From assembly GCF_017813335.1 (NCBI RefSeq), contig NZ_JAGIYY010000002.1, forward strand, positions 620,001-684,000: a DNA stretch of 64,000 nt. Direction: 5' to 3'. The notes under the pieces are model-generated. The model did not search any database. It saw nothing but the letters and a program-made list of their open reading frames with translations, and was not told where the DNA came from. The position numbers were made by a program, and so were the translations under genes. This DNA is from Tianweitania sediminis. GTDB lineage: Bacteria; Pseudomonadota; Alphaproteobacteria; Rhizobiales; Rhizobiaceae. Of this stretch, positions 47,014-55,807 are shown in pieces. Each line of letters starts with the position of its first letter. Positions within the stretch are counted from its first letter, which is position 1.

Positions 47014-47718
47014 TTATTGGTAAGAAATGGGCTGTGGCATGGACGCTGCGCGCGTACAGCCCCGCGCGTCCACCTGCGGGCAACTGCGGAACTCCAGCGT
47101 GTCCCGCGAAAGGCAGATGCGGACTTCCCGGATAAGCCCGTCGTCGCACGAAACGGCCATGTCCTCGGCGCGCAGTCCGGGATTGGCTGCCATGAAACTC
47201 TGCTCAACCGCTGCGGGGGAAACCGGCTCCGTGCCTCCAGCCATCGCGGCCGGGATTGTCACGCGCTCGCGGGCCAATCGGGTCAAGGCAAAGTAGTCGC
47301 TTTGCGACAGGCCGGAGCATGTTCCGTGCTTGCGCCATTGGTGGCCAATCAACCCTGCGGAGGGCAGCAGGTCCCGATACTGCTTCACCAGACTGTCCGG
47401 CACCCGGTCCGATTCGCGGCTCGAACAGAATTCCGGATAGCCATCGTTGAACTGCGGCCACAAGCCATGCACCACGAAGCCAAGCGGGTCTCGACGCCCG
47501 CACTGCTGGCGGTTGGCCGAAGCCCCCTCGGCCTGGCAATAGCTTGGCGACCACGACAAGCTCAGGACGTAGAAGTCGAAGCCCTTCCCCTGAGGCAGGG
47601 CGCGATCCGTCGAGCCGGTCGTAATCGGTGTTGCATCAGACGAAGCGGTCGGTTGCGCCGGCTCGCAGGCAGCCAGCGTCGAAAGACCCAGAAAGAGCGC
47701 GAAAACGCGCCCGATCAC
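47014..47718 (-). CDS. RNase T2 family ribonuclease, predicted lipoprotein
   Basis: Secreted ribonuclease of 234 aa. Both T2 catalytic motifs are present: VVHGLWPQF (CAS I) and HQWRKHGTCS (CAS II), plus several Cys for disulfides. The start is a GTG at 47718 overlapping the upstream stop as GTGA. The N-terminus then reads as a lipoprotein signal with lipobox LAAC and Cys18, so the enzyme is likely anchored in the envelope rather than free in the periplasm. It is coupled to a small exported protein of unknown function. Confidence 0.87.
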   Translation of the reverse strand: MIGRVFALFLGLSTLAACEPAQPTASSDATPITTGSTDRALPQGKGFDFYVLSLSWSPSYCQAEGASANRQQCGRRDPLGFVVHGLWPQFNDGYPEFCSSRESDRVPDSLVKQYRDLLPSAGLIGHQWRKHGTCSGLSQSDYFALTRLARERVTIPAAMAGGTEPVSPAAVEQSFMAANPGLRAEDMAVSCDDGLIREVRICLSRDTLEFRSCPQVDARGCTRAASMPQPISYQ

Positions 47719-48164
47719 CGCAGAACGCGGCAAGCGCCGCTGTAGACATTCCAGCGGTCGAAGCCGTCGACGCAGAACTCGACATTGTAGCCGGTGCCCG
47801 CGAAGCCCATGCCTTCCTCGATGAGGTACCAGATGTTGCGCTGCATCCCGTCGGAAAGCTGGACAATACCGCCGCAATAAAGACGGGCAATCGGCCGCTC
47901 TTCAGGGATCGCCGGCAGCCAACGCCGCAAGGTGATATTCTGGAAGTCGAGGATTGCGACATTCGGCAGGTGCGGAACATGCGTCACCTGATACTGAAAA
48001 TTCTTCTTGATGCGGCCGAGCACGCCGGGCGTGGAGCAGAATCCTGCGTCAGCGGGCGCAACTTGGAGAATGTAGTCCGCCGCGGTTGCCGCCGGAGCAT
48101 GGAGGCTGCCGAGCAGCATCGCGGCTGCGACTGCGGACTTGCGGAAAAGAGTTCCAAGCGCCAT
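47715..48164 (-). CDS. Conserved exported protein of unknown function
   Basis: 149 aa from ATG 48164 with a signal peptide ending AATAADYIL. The mature part has four Cys (GFCSTPG, LYCGG, EFCVDG, GACR) suggesting two disulfides, and a Trp/Gly-rich end (NIWYLIEEGMGFAGTGYNVEFC, in part). No family recognised. Its stop overlaps the RNase T2 start as GTGA, so the two are made together; a partner, inhibitor or unrelated envelope role are all possible. Confidence 0.7.
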   Translation of the reverse strand: MALGTLFRKSAVAAAMLLGSLHAPAATAADYILQVAPADAGFCSTPGVLGRIKKNFQYQVTHVPHLPNVAILDFQNITLRRWLPAIPEERPIARLYCGGIVQLSDGMQRNIWYLIEEGMGFAGTGYNVEFCVDGFDRWNVYSGACRVLR

Positions 48165-48257
48165 GGGTGCCTCGCGACGGATGTGCCTGTGTGCACGTTC
48201 TCTGAAGCACTTGCCCCGCGCCGGGGAGAAGGTCAAGGCGAGGCGACGCTTTGCGCG

Positions 48258-49124
48258 TCAGTCTGAGCCGGGACTGCGCTCGGCGGCGAGCCAGCGTGTC
48301 CCAGATGCCGCACCTCTTTCTTGCGCGAGCACGTGCTGAAGAGCAGGGAGAATTGTTGTGAGTTCGTCACGCAGCGTAAACGGCGGGTTGACGATCACCA
48401 TGCCCGACCCGATCAGGCCTGCCTCGGCGGATGCAGCACGCACCGTGAGCCACGTGTCAAGGATCTTGGGGATTCCGAGTGCAGCCAACGAAGCGCGGTA
48501 AGCTTCCACAGCGGAAATGTCCTTGATGGGATACCAGAACGCGTAGATGCCGCCAGGCCAGCGCTTGTGCGCGGCCTGGAGGCCTCCAAGCATGCGGTCG
48601 AACTCGCCGGGTTGCTCGAAAGGCGGGTCAACAAGCACAAGCCCCCGCTTTTCCTTGGGCGGAAGATGCGCGCCCAGGGCAAGCCAGCCATCAAGCGCAA
48701 TAACGCGGGTCTGGTGATCGCCGGCAAAGCGATGCGCCAGCGTTTCTGCGTCCTGCGGATGGAGTTCGATCAGGGACTGGCGATCCTGCTTGCGTAGAAG
48801 CTCGCGTGTGACCCGAGGCGAGCCGGGGTAGAAGCGAGTGTCGCCGCCGGAGTTCACCGCGCGCACTGCCGACAAGTAGGGCGAAAGCAGCGCTTCGGCT
48901 GGGGCGGGAAGCTTTGTTTGGAGCAGTCGCGCTATGCCATCCTGCCACTCACCGGTGCGGCTCGCTTCGCTGGCGTGAAGGTCATAGATGCCGATACCCG
49001 CATGGGTGTCGATCACGCGAAAAGCTCCGTCCTTGCGTTTCAGGTACTCGACCAGTCGCGCCAGAACTGCATGCTTGAAGACGTCGGCAAAATTCCCGGC
49101 GTGAAACGCGTGTCGGTAGTTCAT
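48258..49124 (-). CDS. rlmJ: 23S rRNA (adenine(2030)-N(6))-methyltransferase RlmJ
   Basis: Methylates A2030 of 23S rRNA, 288 aa. NYRHAFHAGNFADVFKHAVL is the strongly conserved RlmJ start; the SAM region is VIDTHAGIGIYDL and the catalytic motif IV is VDPPFEQPGEF. Starts at ATG 49124, divergent from the molybdopterin oxidoreductase gene with about 70 bases between. Length is close to the E. coli enzyme. Confidence 0.93.
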   Translation of the reverse strand: MNYRHAFHAGNFADVFKHAVLARLVEYLKRKDGAFRVIDTHAGIGIYDLHASEASRTGEWQDGIARLLQTKLPAPAEALLSPYLSAVRAVNSGGDTRFYPGSPRVTRELLRKQDRQSLIELHPQDAETLAHRFAGDHQTRVIALDGWLALGAHLPPKEKRGLVLVDPPFEQPGEFDRMLGGLQAAHKRWPGGIYAFWYPIKDISAVEAYRASLAALGIPKILDTWLTVRAASAEAGLIGSGMVIVNPPFTLRDELTTILPALQHVLAQERGAASGTRWLAAERSPGSD

Positions 49125-49192
49125 CGAATGTGTTCGGCTCTCGTTGCCCGATCCTCTACACGGCGGCTGCGAGATCGGCTAGTTTGCCAGCC

Positions 49193-51343
49193 ATGAACAT
49201 CCATTTCGAACCCCGCAAGGGCCACTCGGCCTGCCCCCATGACTGCCCGTCGACATGCGCGCTCGAGGTGGAGATCGTCAACGGCCGCATCGGCCGGGTT
49301 CATGGCGCAAAGGACAACAGCTACACGGCAGGCGTGATCTGCGCCAAGGTGGCGCGGTATGCCGAGCGCGTCCACCATCCCGAGCGCTTGTTGAAGCCCC
49401 TCGTTCGAGCGGGTGCGAAAGGCGAGGGATCGTGGAAGGAAGCGAGCTGGGACGCCGCGCTCGATCTGATCGCGGAGAAGTTTCTCGCTGCGGAAGCGCG
49501 CGAGGGCAGCGAAACGGTTTGGCCCTATTATTATGCGGGCACCATGGGCCTCGTTCAGCGCGACAGCATCAATCGCCTGCGACACGCCCGCAAATATTCG
49601 AACCAGTTCGATTCCTTCTGCACCAACATGGCCTGGACCGGTTGGGTAATGGGCGCCGGCGCCTTGCGCGGCGTTGATCCGCGCGAAATGGCGAAAGCGG
49701 ATTGCGTGGTGATCTGGGGCACCAACGCGGTGGTCACGCAGGTCAACGTGATGACCCATGCCACGCGTGCTCGCAAGGAGCGCCGCGCCAAGATTGTCGC
49801 GATCGACGTCTACGACAATGCAACGGTCCGCCAAGCTGACTTAGGCCTGATCTTGCGTCCGGGCACTGACGGGGCCCTGGCTTGCGCGGTGATGCATGTC
49901 CTGTTCCGCGATGGCTACGCCGATCGCGACTATCTCGCCCGCTACACGGATGATCCAGCAGGGCTTGAAGCGCATCTGCAGACCCGCACACCGCAATGGG
50001 CTGCTGCGATTACGGGCCTGTCCGTCGAGAAGATCGAGGCGTTTGCTCAACTGGTGGGTCAAACGAAGCGGACGTTCTTTCGGCTCGGTTATGGGTTCTC
50101 GCGCCAGCGCAATGGCGCGGTCAACATGCATGCCGCGCTTTGCATTCCGGCTGTCACCGGCGCGTGGCAGCATGAGGGTGGCGGGGCCTTCCACTCCAAC
50201 TCGGGCATCTACAAGCTCGACACGCGAGGCATCCAGGGCGACGCCTTTGCCGATCCGGCCATCCGCCATCTCGACCAGTCGAAGATCGGCCGCATCCTTA
50301 CGGGGGATCGCGAGGCTTTGTACAATGGCCCGGCCGTAACGGCGATGCTGATCCAGAACACCAACCCGGCCAATGTCGCGCCTGAACAGCGCCTGATCCG
50401 GGAGGGCTTTCTGCGCGAGGATCTGTTTGTGGCGGTGCATGAGCATTTCATGACCGACACGGCCAAGCTCGCTGATGTTGTTTTGCCAGCAACGATGTTT
50501 GTGGAACATGACGACATCTACAAGGGCGGCGGCCAGCAGCACATCACGCTAGGGCCGAAGCTGGTGGACCCGCCGGAAGGTCCCCGCACCAACCTCTTTG
50601 TCATTGAAGAACTGGCGAAGCGTCTCGGCGTCGCGCATCTGCCGGGTTTCGGCTTGGGCGAACGTCAGCACATCGACGCGATCCTTGCCCAACGGGGGCT
50701 CGGATCCTTCGCCGACCTGGAAGAGCAGCGTTTCGCCGACCTGCAGCCACCCTTCGAAGAGGCACATTTTCTTCAGGGCTTCGGCCACCCCGACAAGCGC
50801 TTCCGCTTCCAGCCGGACTGGATGGGAACGCCGGCGCCAAACCGGCCGCCCACATCCATGGGCGTGCAGGGAGAGGCAACGCGCCTGCCGACCTATCCGG
50901 ATCATGTTGATCTCATCGAAGGCGCGGACGAGGCGCATCCGTTCCGCCTGGCCACGTCACCCGCTCGATCCTTTCTGAACTCGACTTTCACCGAAACCGC
51001 CGGCTCCTTGAAACGGGAAACGAGGCCGGAACTGCTGCTTAACCCGCAGGACGCCATGCTGCTTGATCTCAGTGACGGTGACGTCGCGGAGATCGGCAAC
51101 CACCGCGGCGCCGTTGCGCTTCACGTCAAGCTCTTTGATGGCGTGCAAGGTGGCGTGCTCATTGCGGAAGGCATTTGGCCGAACTCCGCGCACCTCAACG
51201 GGGAAGGCATCAACACACTCACGGGAGCCGACGCCGTGGCGCCTTATGGCGGCGCAGCCTTCCACGACACGCGCGTGTGGCTGCGAAAGGTCGCGCTCGG
51301 AGCGGCACCAAAGACGACGCTTCCGGAACTCGTAACCGCCTAA
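49193..51343 (+). CDS. Molybdopterin oxidoreductase (DMSO reductase family), iron-sulfur
   Basis: Single-subunit Mo-bisMGD enzyme of 716 aa. The N-terminal 4Fe-4S site is CPHDCPSTC plus the Cys of VICAKV. The substrate domain has SFCTNMAWTGW near residue 140, whose Cys is a candidate Mo ligand, and VIWGTNAVVTQ; the C-terminal MGD-binding barrel has SFLNSTFTETAGSLKRE and GVLIAEGIWPN. No Tat signal is seen, so it is probably cytoplasmic. No electron-transfer partner or membrane subunit is next to it. Substrate unknown; assimilatory or formate-type roles cannot be separated. Stop overlaps the convergent purN stop by 4 bases. Confidence 0.87.
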   Translation: MNIHFEPRKGHSACPHDCPSTCALEVEIVNGRIGRVHGAKDNSYTAGVICAKVARYAERVHHPERLLKPLVRAGAKGEGSWKEASWDAALDLIAEKFLAAEAREGSETVWPYYYAGTMGLVQRDSINRLRHARKYSNQFDSFCTNMAWTGWVMGAGALRGVDPREMAKADCVVIWGTNAVVTQVNVMTHATRARKERRAKIVAIDVYDNATVRQADLGLILRPGTDGALACAVMHVLFRDGYADRDYLARYTDDPAGLEAHLQTRTPQWAAAITGLSVEKIEAFAQLVGQTKRTFFRLGYGFSRQRNGAVNMHAALCIPAVTGAWQHEGGGAFHSNSGIYKLDTRGIQGDAFADPAIRHLDQSKIGRILTGDREALYNGPAVTAMLIQNTNPANVAPEQRLIREGFLREDLFVAVHEHFMTDTAKLADVVLPATMFVEHDDIYKGGGQQHITLGPKLVDPPEGPRTNLFVIEELAKRLGVAHLPGFGLGERQHIDAILAQRGLGSFADLEEQRFADLQPPFEEAHFLQGFGHPDKRFRFQPDWMGTPAPNRPPTSMGVQGEATRLPTYPDHVDLIEGADEAHPFRLATSPARSFLNSTFTETAGSLKRETRPELLLNPQDAMLLDLSDGDVAEIGNHRGAVALHVKLFDGVQGGVLIAEGIWPNSAHLNGEGINTLTGADAVAPYGGAAFHDTRVWLRKVALGAAPKTTLPELVTA

Positions 51344-52044
51344 GGGGTGGAGCGCGCCAGAGCTTCCAGATCTTCCATCGGGTCGTCCGGGAGCGGCGAC
51401 AGCAAAGCCTGCTGCTCGGCAGCGCTTGTTTGGCTGAACTCGACGCGATCGCCTGCCATGCGCGCTCGTCCTTCGGCGACAAGGCGTAGCGCGAGCGGAT
51501 AAAGCCGGTGTTCGATCTCCAGAACACGGGTCGCGAGGCTATCCGGCGTATCACCGGCAAGCACGGGCACGGCGGCTTGCGCGATGATTGGACCGGAATC
51601 CATTTCGCTCGTCACGAAATGCACACTGCAGCCATGGAGGCGCACGCCCGCGGCCAAGGCCTGCTCGTGGGGGTGCAATCCCTTGAACAAGGGGAGGAGC
51701 GAGGGATGGATGTTGATCATTCGTCCGCTCCAGCGGTGAACGAACTCATCGCGCAACAGCCGCATGTAGCCGGCGAGGCAGATCAGGTCGACGCGGTGCT
51801 CCGTAAGCACCGCCTGCATGGCGTGGTCTTGTGCTTCCGCACCGGGATGATCGGCTTTTGCGATCACGCGGGTGGGAATCCCGGCAGCTTTCGCGACGGC
51901 GAGCCCGCCCGCATCGGCCTTGTTGGAAACAACAACGGCGATGGTCGCCGGGAAGCGCGGATCCGCTGTGGCCTCGATCAGCGCCGCCATGTTTGAACCG
52001 CGACCTGAGATCAGGACGGCAACCCGTTTGCGTGCGCTGCTCAT
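51340..52044 (-). CDS. purN: Phosphoribosylglycinamide formyltransferase
   Basis: Formyl-THF-dependent GART of purine synthesis, 234 aa. [18 protein letters not shown] opens the fold; the catalytic Asn/His region is [21 protein letters not shown], and [13 protein letters not shown] carries the catalytic Asp. Its ATG overlaps the purM stop as ATGA. The C-terminal 25 residues are an acidic extra tail. Confidence 0.95.
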   Translation of the reverse strand: MSSARKRVAVLISGRGSNMAALIEATADPRFPATIAVVVSNKADAGGLAVAKAAGIPTRVIAKADHPGAEAQDHAMQAVLTEHRVDLICLAGYMRLLRDEFVHRWSGRMINIHPSLLPLFKGLHPHEQALAAGVRLHGCSVHFVTSEMDSGPIIAQAAVPVLAGDTPDSLATRVLEIEHRLYPLALRLVAEGRARMAGDRVEFSQTSAAEQQALLSPLPDDPMEDLEALARSTP

Positions 52045-53105
52045 AGGCCGAGCGAACCGCGGTAAACCACCCGCTGGTCCCGCGCCGGCACGATGCGACC
52101 AATGGGAGTGACGGTTTCCCCAGCTTGTTGAAGCACTGCGGCAACCTGCGCGGCCTGTCCTGCCGCGACAACTGCGACCATGCCGATACCGCAGTTGAAG
52201 GTGCGCAGCATTTCGTGCTCCGCAACGCCACCTGTTTCCGCCAGCCAGGAAAACACGGGCGGGACGTCGATGCTTTCGAGATCGATGTCGGCGGACCATT
52301 CCGCCGGCAGCACGCGAGGAATGTTGTCGGGAAAGCCGCCGCCCGTGATGTGGGCCAGCGCCTTGATTCCATGCGTGTTACGGATGGCCTGGAGCAGCGA
52401 CCGCACATAGATGCGCGTCGGCATCAGCAGGGCTTCGCCGAGCGTCGTCCCACCGTCGAAAGGTGCTGGATCCAAGTAAGACAGGCCGCTGCGCTCCACG
52501 ATCTTGCGGACAAGCGAGAAGCCGTTGGAATGCACCCCGGACGAAGCGAGACCGAGAATGATGTCACCATCGGAGATGTCGTCCGTGGGCAAAAGCGAAC
52601 CGCGTTCGGCGGCTCCCACGGCGAAGCCGGCCAGATCATATTCGCCGCTGCGGTAAAGGCCGGGCATCTCGGCTGTTTCGCCACCGATCAGCGCGCAGTT
52701 CGCTTGGCGGCAGCCTTCCGCGATACCGGCAACGATGGCCGCTCCCTGGTCCGGCTCGAGCTTGCCGGTCGCGTAATAATCAAGAAAAAACAAAGGCTCG
52801 GCTGCCTGCACCACCAGGTCATTGACGCACATCGCAACAAGATCGATACCGACCGTGTCGTGCTTGCCGGCCTCGATGGCCACCATCAGCTTGGTGCCGA
52901 CGCCGTCATTGGCCGCGACCAGGACCGGGTCGGTGAAGCCGGCGGCCTTCAAGTCGAACAAGCCACCAAACCCGCCGATCTCGCCGTCGGCGCCCGGGCG
53001 GCGCGTCGACCGCACGATCGGCTTGATCTTGTCGACAAGCGCATTCCCCGCATCGATGTCGACCCCGGCCTGAGCATAGGTGAGCCCGTCCTGTTCGCGC
53101 GCCAT
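52041..53105 (-). CDS. purM: Phosphoribosylformylglycinamidine cyclo-ligase
   Basis: AIR synthetase, 354 aa from ATG 53105 with GGAG 8 bases upstream. [40 protein letters not shown] and GGETAEMPG are family motifs; the Gly-rich [17 protein letters not shown] binds ATP. An alternative upstream start adds 24 unlike residues. Forms the purM-purN unit, divergent from the plus-strand CDP-alcohol transferase gene. Confidence 0.95.
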   Translation of the reverse strand: MAREQDGLTYAQAGVDIDAGNALVDKIKPIVRSTRRPGADGEIGGFGGLFDLKAAGFTDPVLVAANDGVGTKLMVAIEAGKHDTVGIDLVAMCVNDLVVQAAEPLFFLDYYATGKLEPDQGAAIVAGIAEGCRQANCALIGGETAEMPGLYRSGEYDLAGFAVGAAERGSLLPTDDISDGDIILGLASSGVHSNGFSLVRKIVERSGLSYLDPAPFDGGTTLGEALLMPTRIYVRSLLQAIRNTHGIKALAHITGGGFPDNIPRVLPAEWSADIDLESIDVPPVFSWLAETGGVAEHEMLRTFNCGIGMVAVVAAGQAAQVAAVLQQAGETVTPIGRIVPARDQRVVYRGSLGL

Positions 53106-53279
53106 CGCCTGTTCTCCGAGTTCTGAGGTGGGTGCCGCGCTCTTCGCATGCACCGGCATGGGTCGCAAGCGCCGCATCAGTTCCTGCCAGATCCACCCAC
53201 ATGCTAAAGCGGTCGCACTGGTGAGTCACCGGTGAGAATGGATCATGTGAAAACGAAGGTGGAGGACAACAGGGAAACG

Positions 53280-53837
53280 ATGACGGTCGCCAATTTCATC
53301 ACCCTGATCCGCTTCTTCCTTGTGCCCTGCGTGGTGCTGGCGATGATCACCGGCCATATGGGGTGGGCCTTTGTCGGTTTCCTCGTTGCCGGCGTTTCAG
53401 ACGGCGTCGACGGCTTCGTTGCCCGCCACTTCGATCAGCGGAGCGAACTCGGCGCTTACCTTGACCCTATTGCCGACAAGCTCCTGCTTGTTTGTGTGTT
53501 TCTTGTGCTCGGCTATCTCGGCGAATTGCCGCTCTGGTTCGTCGTGGCGGCCGTGTCGCGCGATGCCTTGATCGTGGGAGGCGTCATGCTGTCTACGGTG
53601 ATGGGCAATCCCGTCGCCATGAAGCCGTTGTTTGTGTCCAAGGCGAACACGACGTTTCAGATCCTTCTGGCGCTGGCAGTGCTGGCGGAGCTCGCTTCCG
53701 GCTGGCGAGGAGATTGGCTGCGGGACGCGCTGGTGATCGTGTCGGCGCTCTTGACGGTCGCTTCCGCGGCAGCCTATCTCGTGGGCTGGCTGAGGCATAT
53801 GAGCGGCTATGGCGAACCCGAAAACTCCGACCGATAG
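53280..53837 (+). CDS. CDP-alcohol phosphatidyltransferase family protein
   Basis: Integral membrane enzyme of 185 aa. The active-site motif is SDGVDGFVAR..G..LDPIADK, with several hydrophobic helices. It resembles PgsA/cardiolipin-synthase-type CapC enzymes but lacks the standard PgsA N-terminus found at 43,058, so it may make another phospholipid such as cardiolipin. I use ATG 53280 with AGGGA just upstream. Its end overlaps the permease start by 29 bases. Confidence 0.8.
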   Translation: MTVANFITLIRFFLVPCVVLAMITGHMGWAFVGFLVAGVSDGVDGFVARHFDQRSELGAYLDPIADKLLLVCVFLVLGYLGELPLWFVVAAVSRDALIVGGVMLSTVMGNPVAMKPLFVSKANTTFQILLALAVLAELASGWRGDWLRDALVIVSALLTVASAAAYLVGWLRHMSGYGEPENSDR

Positions 53838-55008
53838 CCGCCGAACAGCCCTCGCTGTTGCCAGAAGGAAAGCAGCCGCGACCATGCCGCCACCAGAGCC
53901 GGCACCTGTTGCGGCAGTCGTGGCCATTGAGCCCCGCTTGTGGCGAACCGCCGCCTTCTGGATCGGCGCTGCCTTGGTGCTTCTTCTGTTTCTGGTTGTG
54001 TTCAGCTCCATCCTGTTGCCCTTCGTGGCGGGCATGGTCCTCGCCTATTTCCTCGATCCCATTGCCGACCGCCTGCAGCGAGTCGGCTTGTCGCGCCTCA
54101 TGGCGACCATCGTGATCCTGGTCGGCTTTGTGCTGATGCTGGTGCTGCTTTTGATCGTCGTGGTGCCCGTTCTCACCTCGCAGCTGGCCGGCTTTGCGGC
54201 GAACGTTCCAGGTTACATCGCCCGCCTGCAAACCCTCATCACCGATTTCGACCCGGAATGGCTGAGTGACAATTTCGGCGTCGATCCTGCCGCGCTGCGT
54301 GATGGCATGAACGGTTTGCTGACGCAGGGTGCGGGTTTCCTGACAACGCTCATGCAGTCCATCTGGAGTTCCGGCAAGGCGATTATCGACGTGGTCGGTC
54401 TCCTGGTGGTGACCCCCGTTGTTGCCTTTTACATGCTGCTCGATTGGGATCGCATGGTCGCCAAGGTCGACAGCTATGTGCCGCGCGATCATGTGGAAAC
54501 GGTGCGGCAGCTTGCGCGCGACATCAACGCGTCGACGGCGGGCTTTGTGCGGGGGCAGGGCACCCTTTGCCTGGTTCTGGGTGCGATGTACGCGGTCGGC
54601 TTGACGGCTGTTGGCCTGAACTTCGGCCTTTTGATCGGCTTTTTCGCGGGCCTGATCAGCTTCATCCCATATGTTGGCTCGCTGGTTGGGCTCGTGCTGT
54701 CGCTGGGCGTGGCGTTTGTGCAGTTCTGGCCGGATTGGCCCTGGATCGTCCTGGTGGCTGCGATTTTCTTCGGCGGCCAGTTCATCGAAGGCAACATTCT
54801 GCAGCCCAAGCTCGTGGGATCGAGCGTCGGGCTCCATCCGGTGTGGCTGATGTTCGCGCTGTTTGCCTTTGGCGCCTTGTTCGGCTTTGTCGGGTTGTTG
54901 ATTGCGGTTCCGGCCGCCGCGGCAGTTGGCGTCCTCGTGCGCTTCGCCATTTCGCGTTATCTTGAATCGCCTCTTTATCGGGGCAAAAGCGAAGTCACCG
55001 TCGCCTGA
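53809..55008 (+). CDS. AI-2E family transporter (PerM-like permease)
   Basis: Polytopic membrane protein of 399 aa in the AI-2E/PerM superfamily. About eight hydrophobic segments: residues 45-90 hold the first pair, 100-125 the next, and residues 260-370 the conserved C-terminal set with GLISFIPYVGSLVG and EGNILQPKLVGSSVGLHPVW. Substrates of the family vary (autoinducer-2, protons, peptides), so none is assigned. Overlaps the previous gene by 29 bases and precedes hdaA by 19 bases. Confidence 0.85.
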   Translation: MANPKTPTDSRRTALAVARRKAAATMPPPEPAPVAAVVAIEPRLWRTAAFWIGAALVLLLFLVVFSSILLPFVAGMVLAYFLDPIADRLQRVGLSRLMATIVILVGFVLMLVLLLIVVVPVLTSQLAGFAANVPGYIARLQTLITDFDPEWLSDNFGVDPAALRDGMNGLLTQGAGFLTTLMQSIWSSGKAIIDVVGLLVVTPVVAFYMLLDWDRMVAKVDSYVPRDHVETVRQLARDINASTAGFVRGQGTLCLVLGAMYAVGLTAVGLNFGLLIGFFAGLISFIPYVGSLVGLVLSLGVAFVQFWPDWPWIVLVAAIFFGGQFIEGNILQPKLVGSSVGLHPVWLMFALFAFGALFGFVGLLIAVPAAAAVGVLVRFAISRYLESPLYRGKSEVTVA

Positions 55009-55027
55009 AATGAGCCTGCCTTGAACC

Positions 55028-55708
55028 ATGCCGGATGAAGCGCGCCAGCTGCCGCTCGACCTGGGTCATCGCCCTGGGCACAGCCGGGACGACCTGGTTG
55101 TCGCGGACGAAAATGAAGCTGCCCTGCGCCTGATCGACGCTTGGCCGAATTGGCCGGCGCCGGTGGCCGTGCTGACGGGACCTAAGGGCTCGGGCAAGAC
55201 CCACCTCATGGAGATCTTCCGCGATGAAACGGGTGCGCAAGATGCAGCTGGCGACTTTGACGCTGCGCTTGCGAGGGCCGAGCGCGGCGAGCCCATCACC
55301 TGGGACGATGCCGACCGGGCGCCGATCGACCAGACGGCCCTGTTTCACCTCATCAACGCAGTCCGCTCCGGCGGTGCAACGCTGCTTCTGACGGCGCGGC
55401 AGTCGCCGGCTTCCTGGGAGATCACCCTTCCAGACCTGCAATCCCGGCTGAAGGCAGCCGCCTTTGTGGAACTAGCCGAGCCCGGCGACGCGCTTCTTTC
55501 TGCCGTGGTGATGAAGCTGTTTGCCGATCGCCAGGTCGAGATTGAACCGCATGTGGTGCAGTTCATCATTCGCCGCATGGAACGCTCCGTGGGCACCGCG
55601 ATCGAGGTGGTGGACCGCCTGGACAAGGCAGCGCTTGAGCGGCGGCGACCGATCACCCGCGCCCTGGCAGGTGAAGTTCTTAACGATGTCGCGACACCAG
55701 ACGGCTGA
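55028..55708 (+). CDS. hdaA: DnaA regulatory inactivator HdaA-like protein
   Basis: AAA+ protein of 226 aa related to DnaA domain III but lacking the DNA-binding domain. Walker A is GPKGSGKTHLMEIF; a degenerate Walker B is ITWDDADRAP; the lid region has SRLKAAAFVELAEPGD. The N-terminal QLPLDLGH is the clamp-binding motif typical of Hda. It stimulates DnaA-ATP hydrolysis after initiation. In many rhizobia ppk follows hdaA; here a two-component cluster does. Confidence 0.87.
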   Translation: MPDEARQLPLDLGHRPGHSRDDLVVADENEAALRLIDAWPNWPAPVAVLTGPKGSGKTHLMEIFRDETGAQDAAGDFDAALARAERGEPITWDDADRAPIDQTALFHLINAVRSGGATLLLTARQSPASWEITLPDLQSRLKAAAFVELAEPGDALLSAVVMKLFADRQVEIEPHVVQFIIRRMERSVGTAIEVVDRLDKAALERRRPITRALAGEVLNDVATPDG

Positions 55709-55807
55709 GGGCTCGTTTTTCCGGCTTGGCAGACGCATCAGGAGCAAGTTTTCTCTGGCGTCTTTGCCCGGCTTGCAGCATGGAAGCCAGGTTCGAGGAT
55801 TATATTG

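Noticed and set aside
52125-53126. 333-aa plus-strand ORF opposite purM
   Set aside because: Antisense of a strongly conserved purine gene.
53593-55029. 478-aa minus-strand ORF opposite the AI-2E permease
   Set aside because: Antisense shadow; highly charged with no domain, while the plus strand encodes a clear membrane protein.
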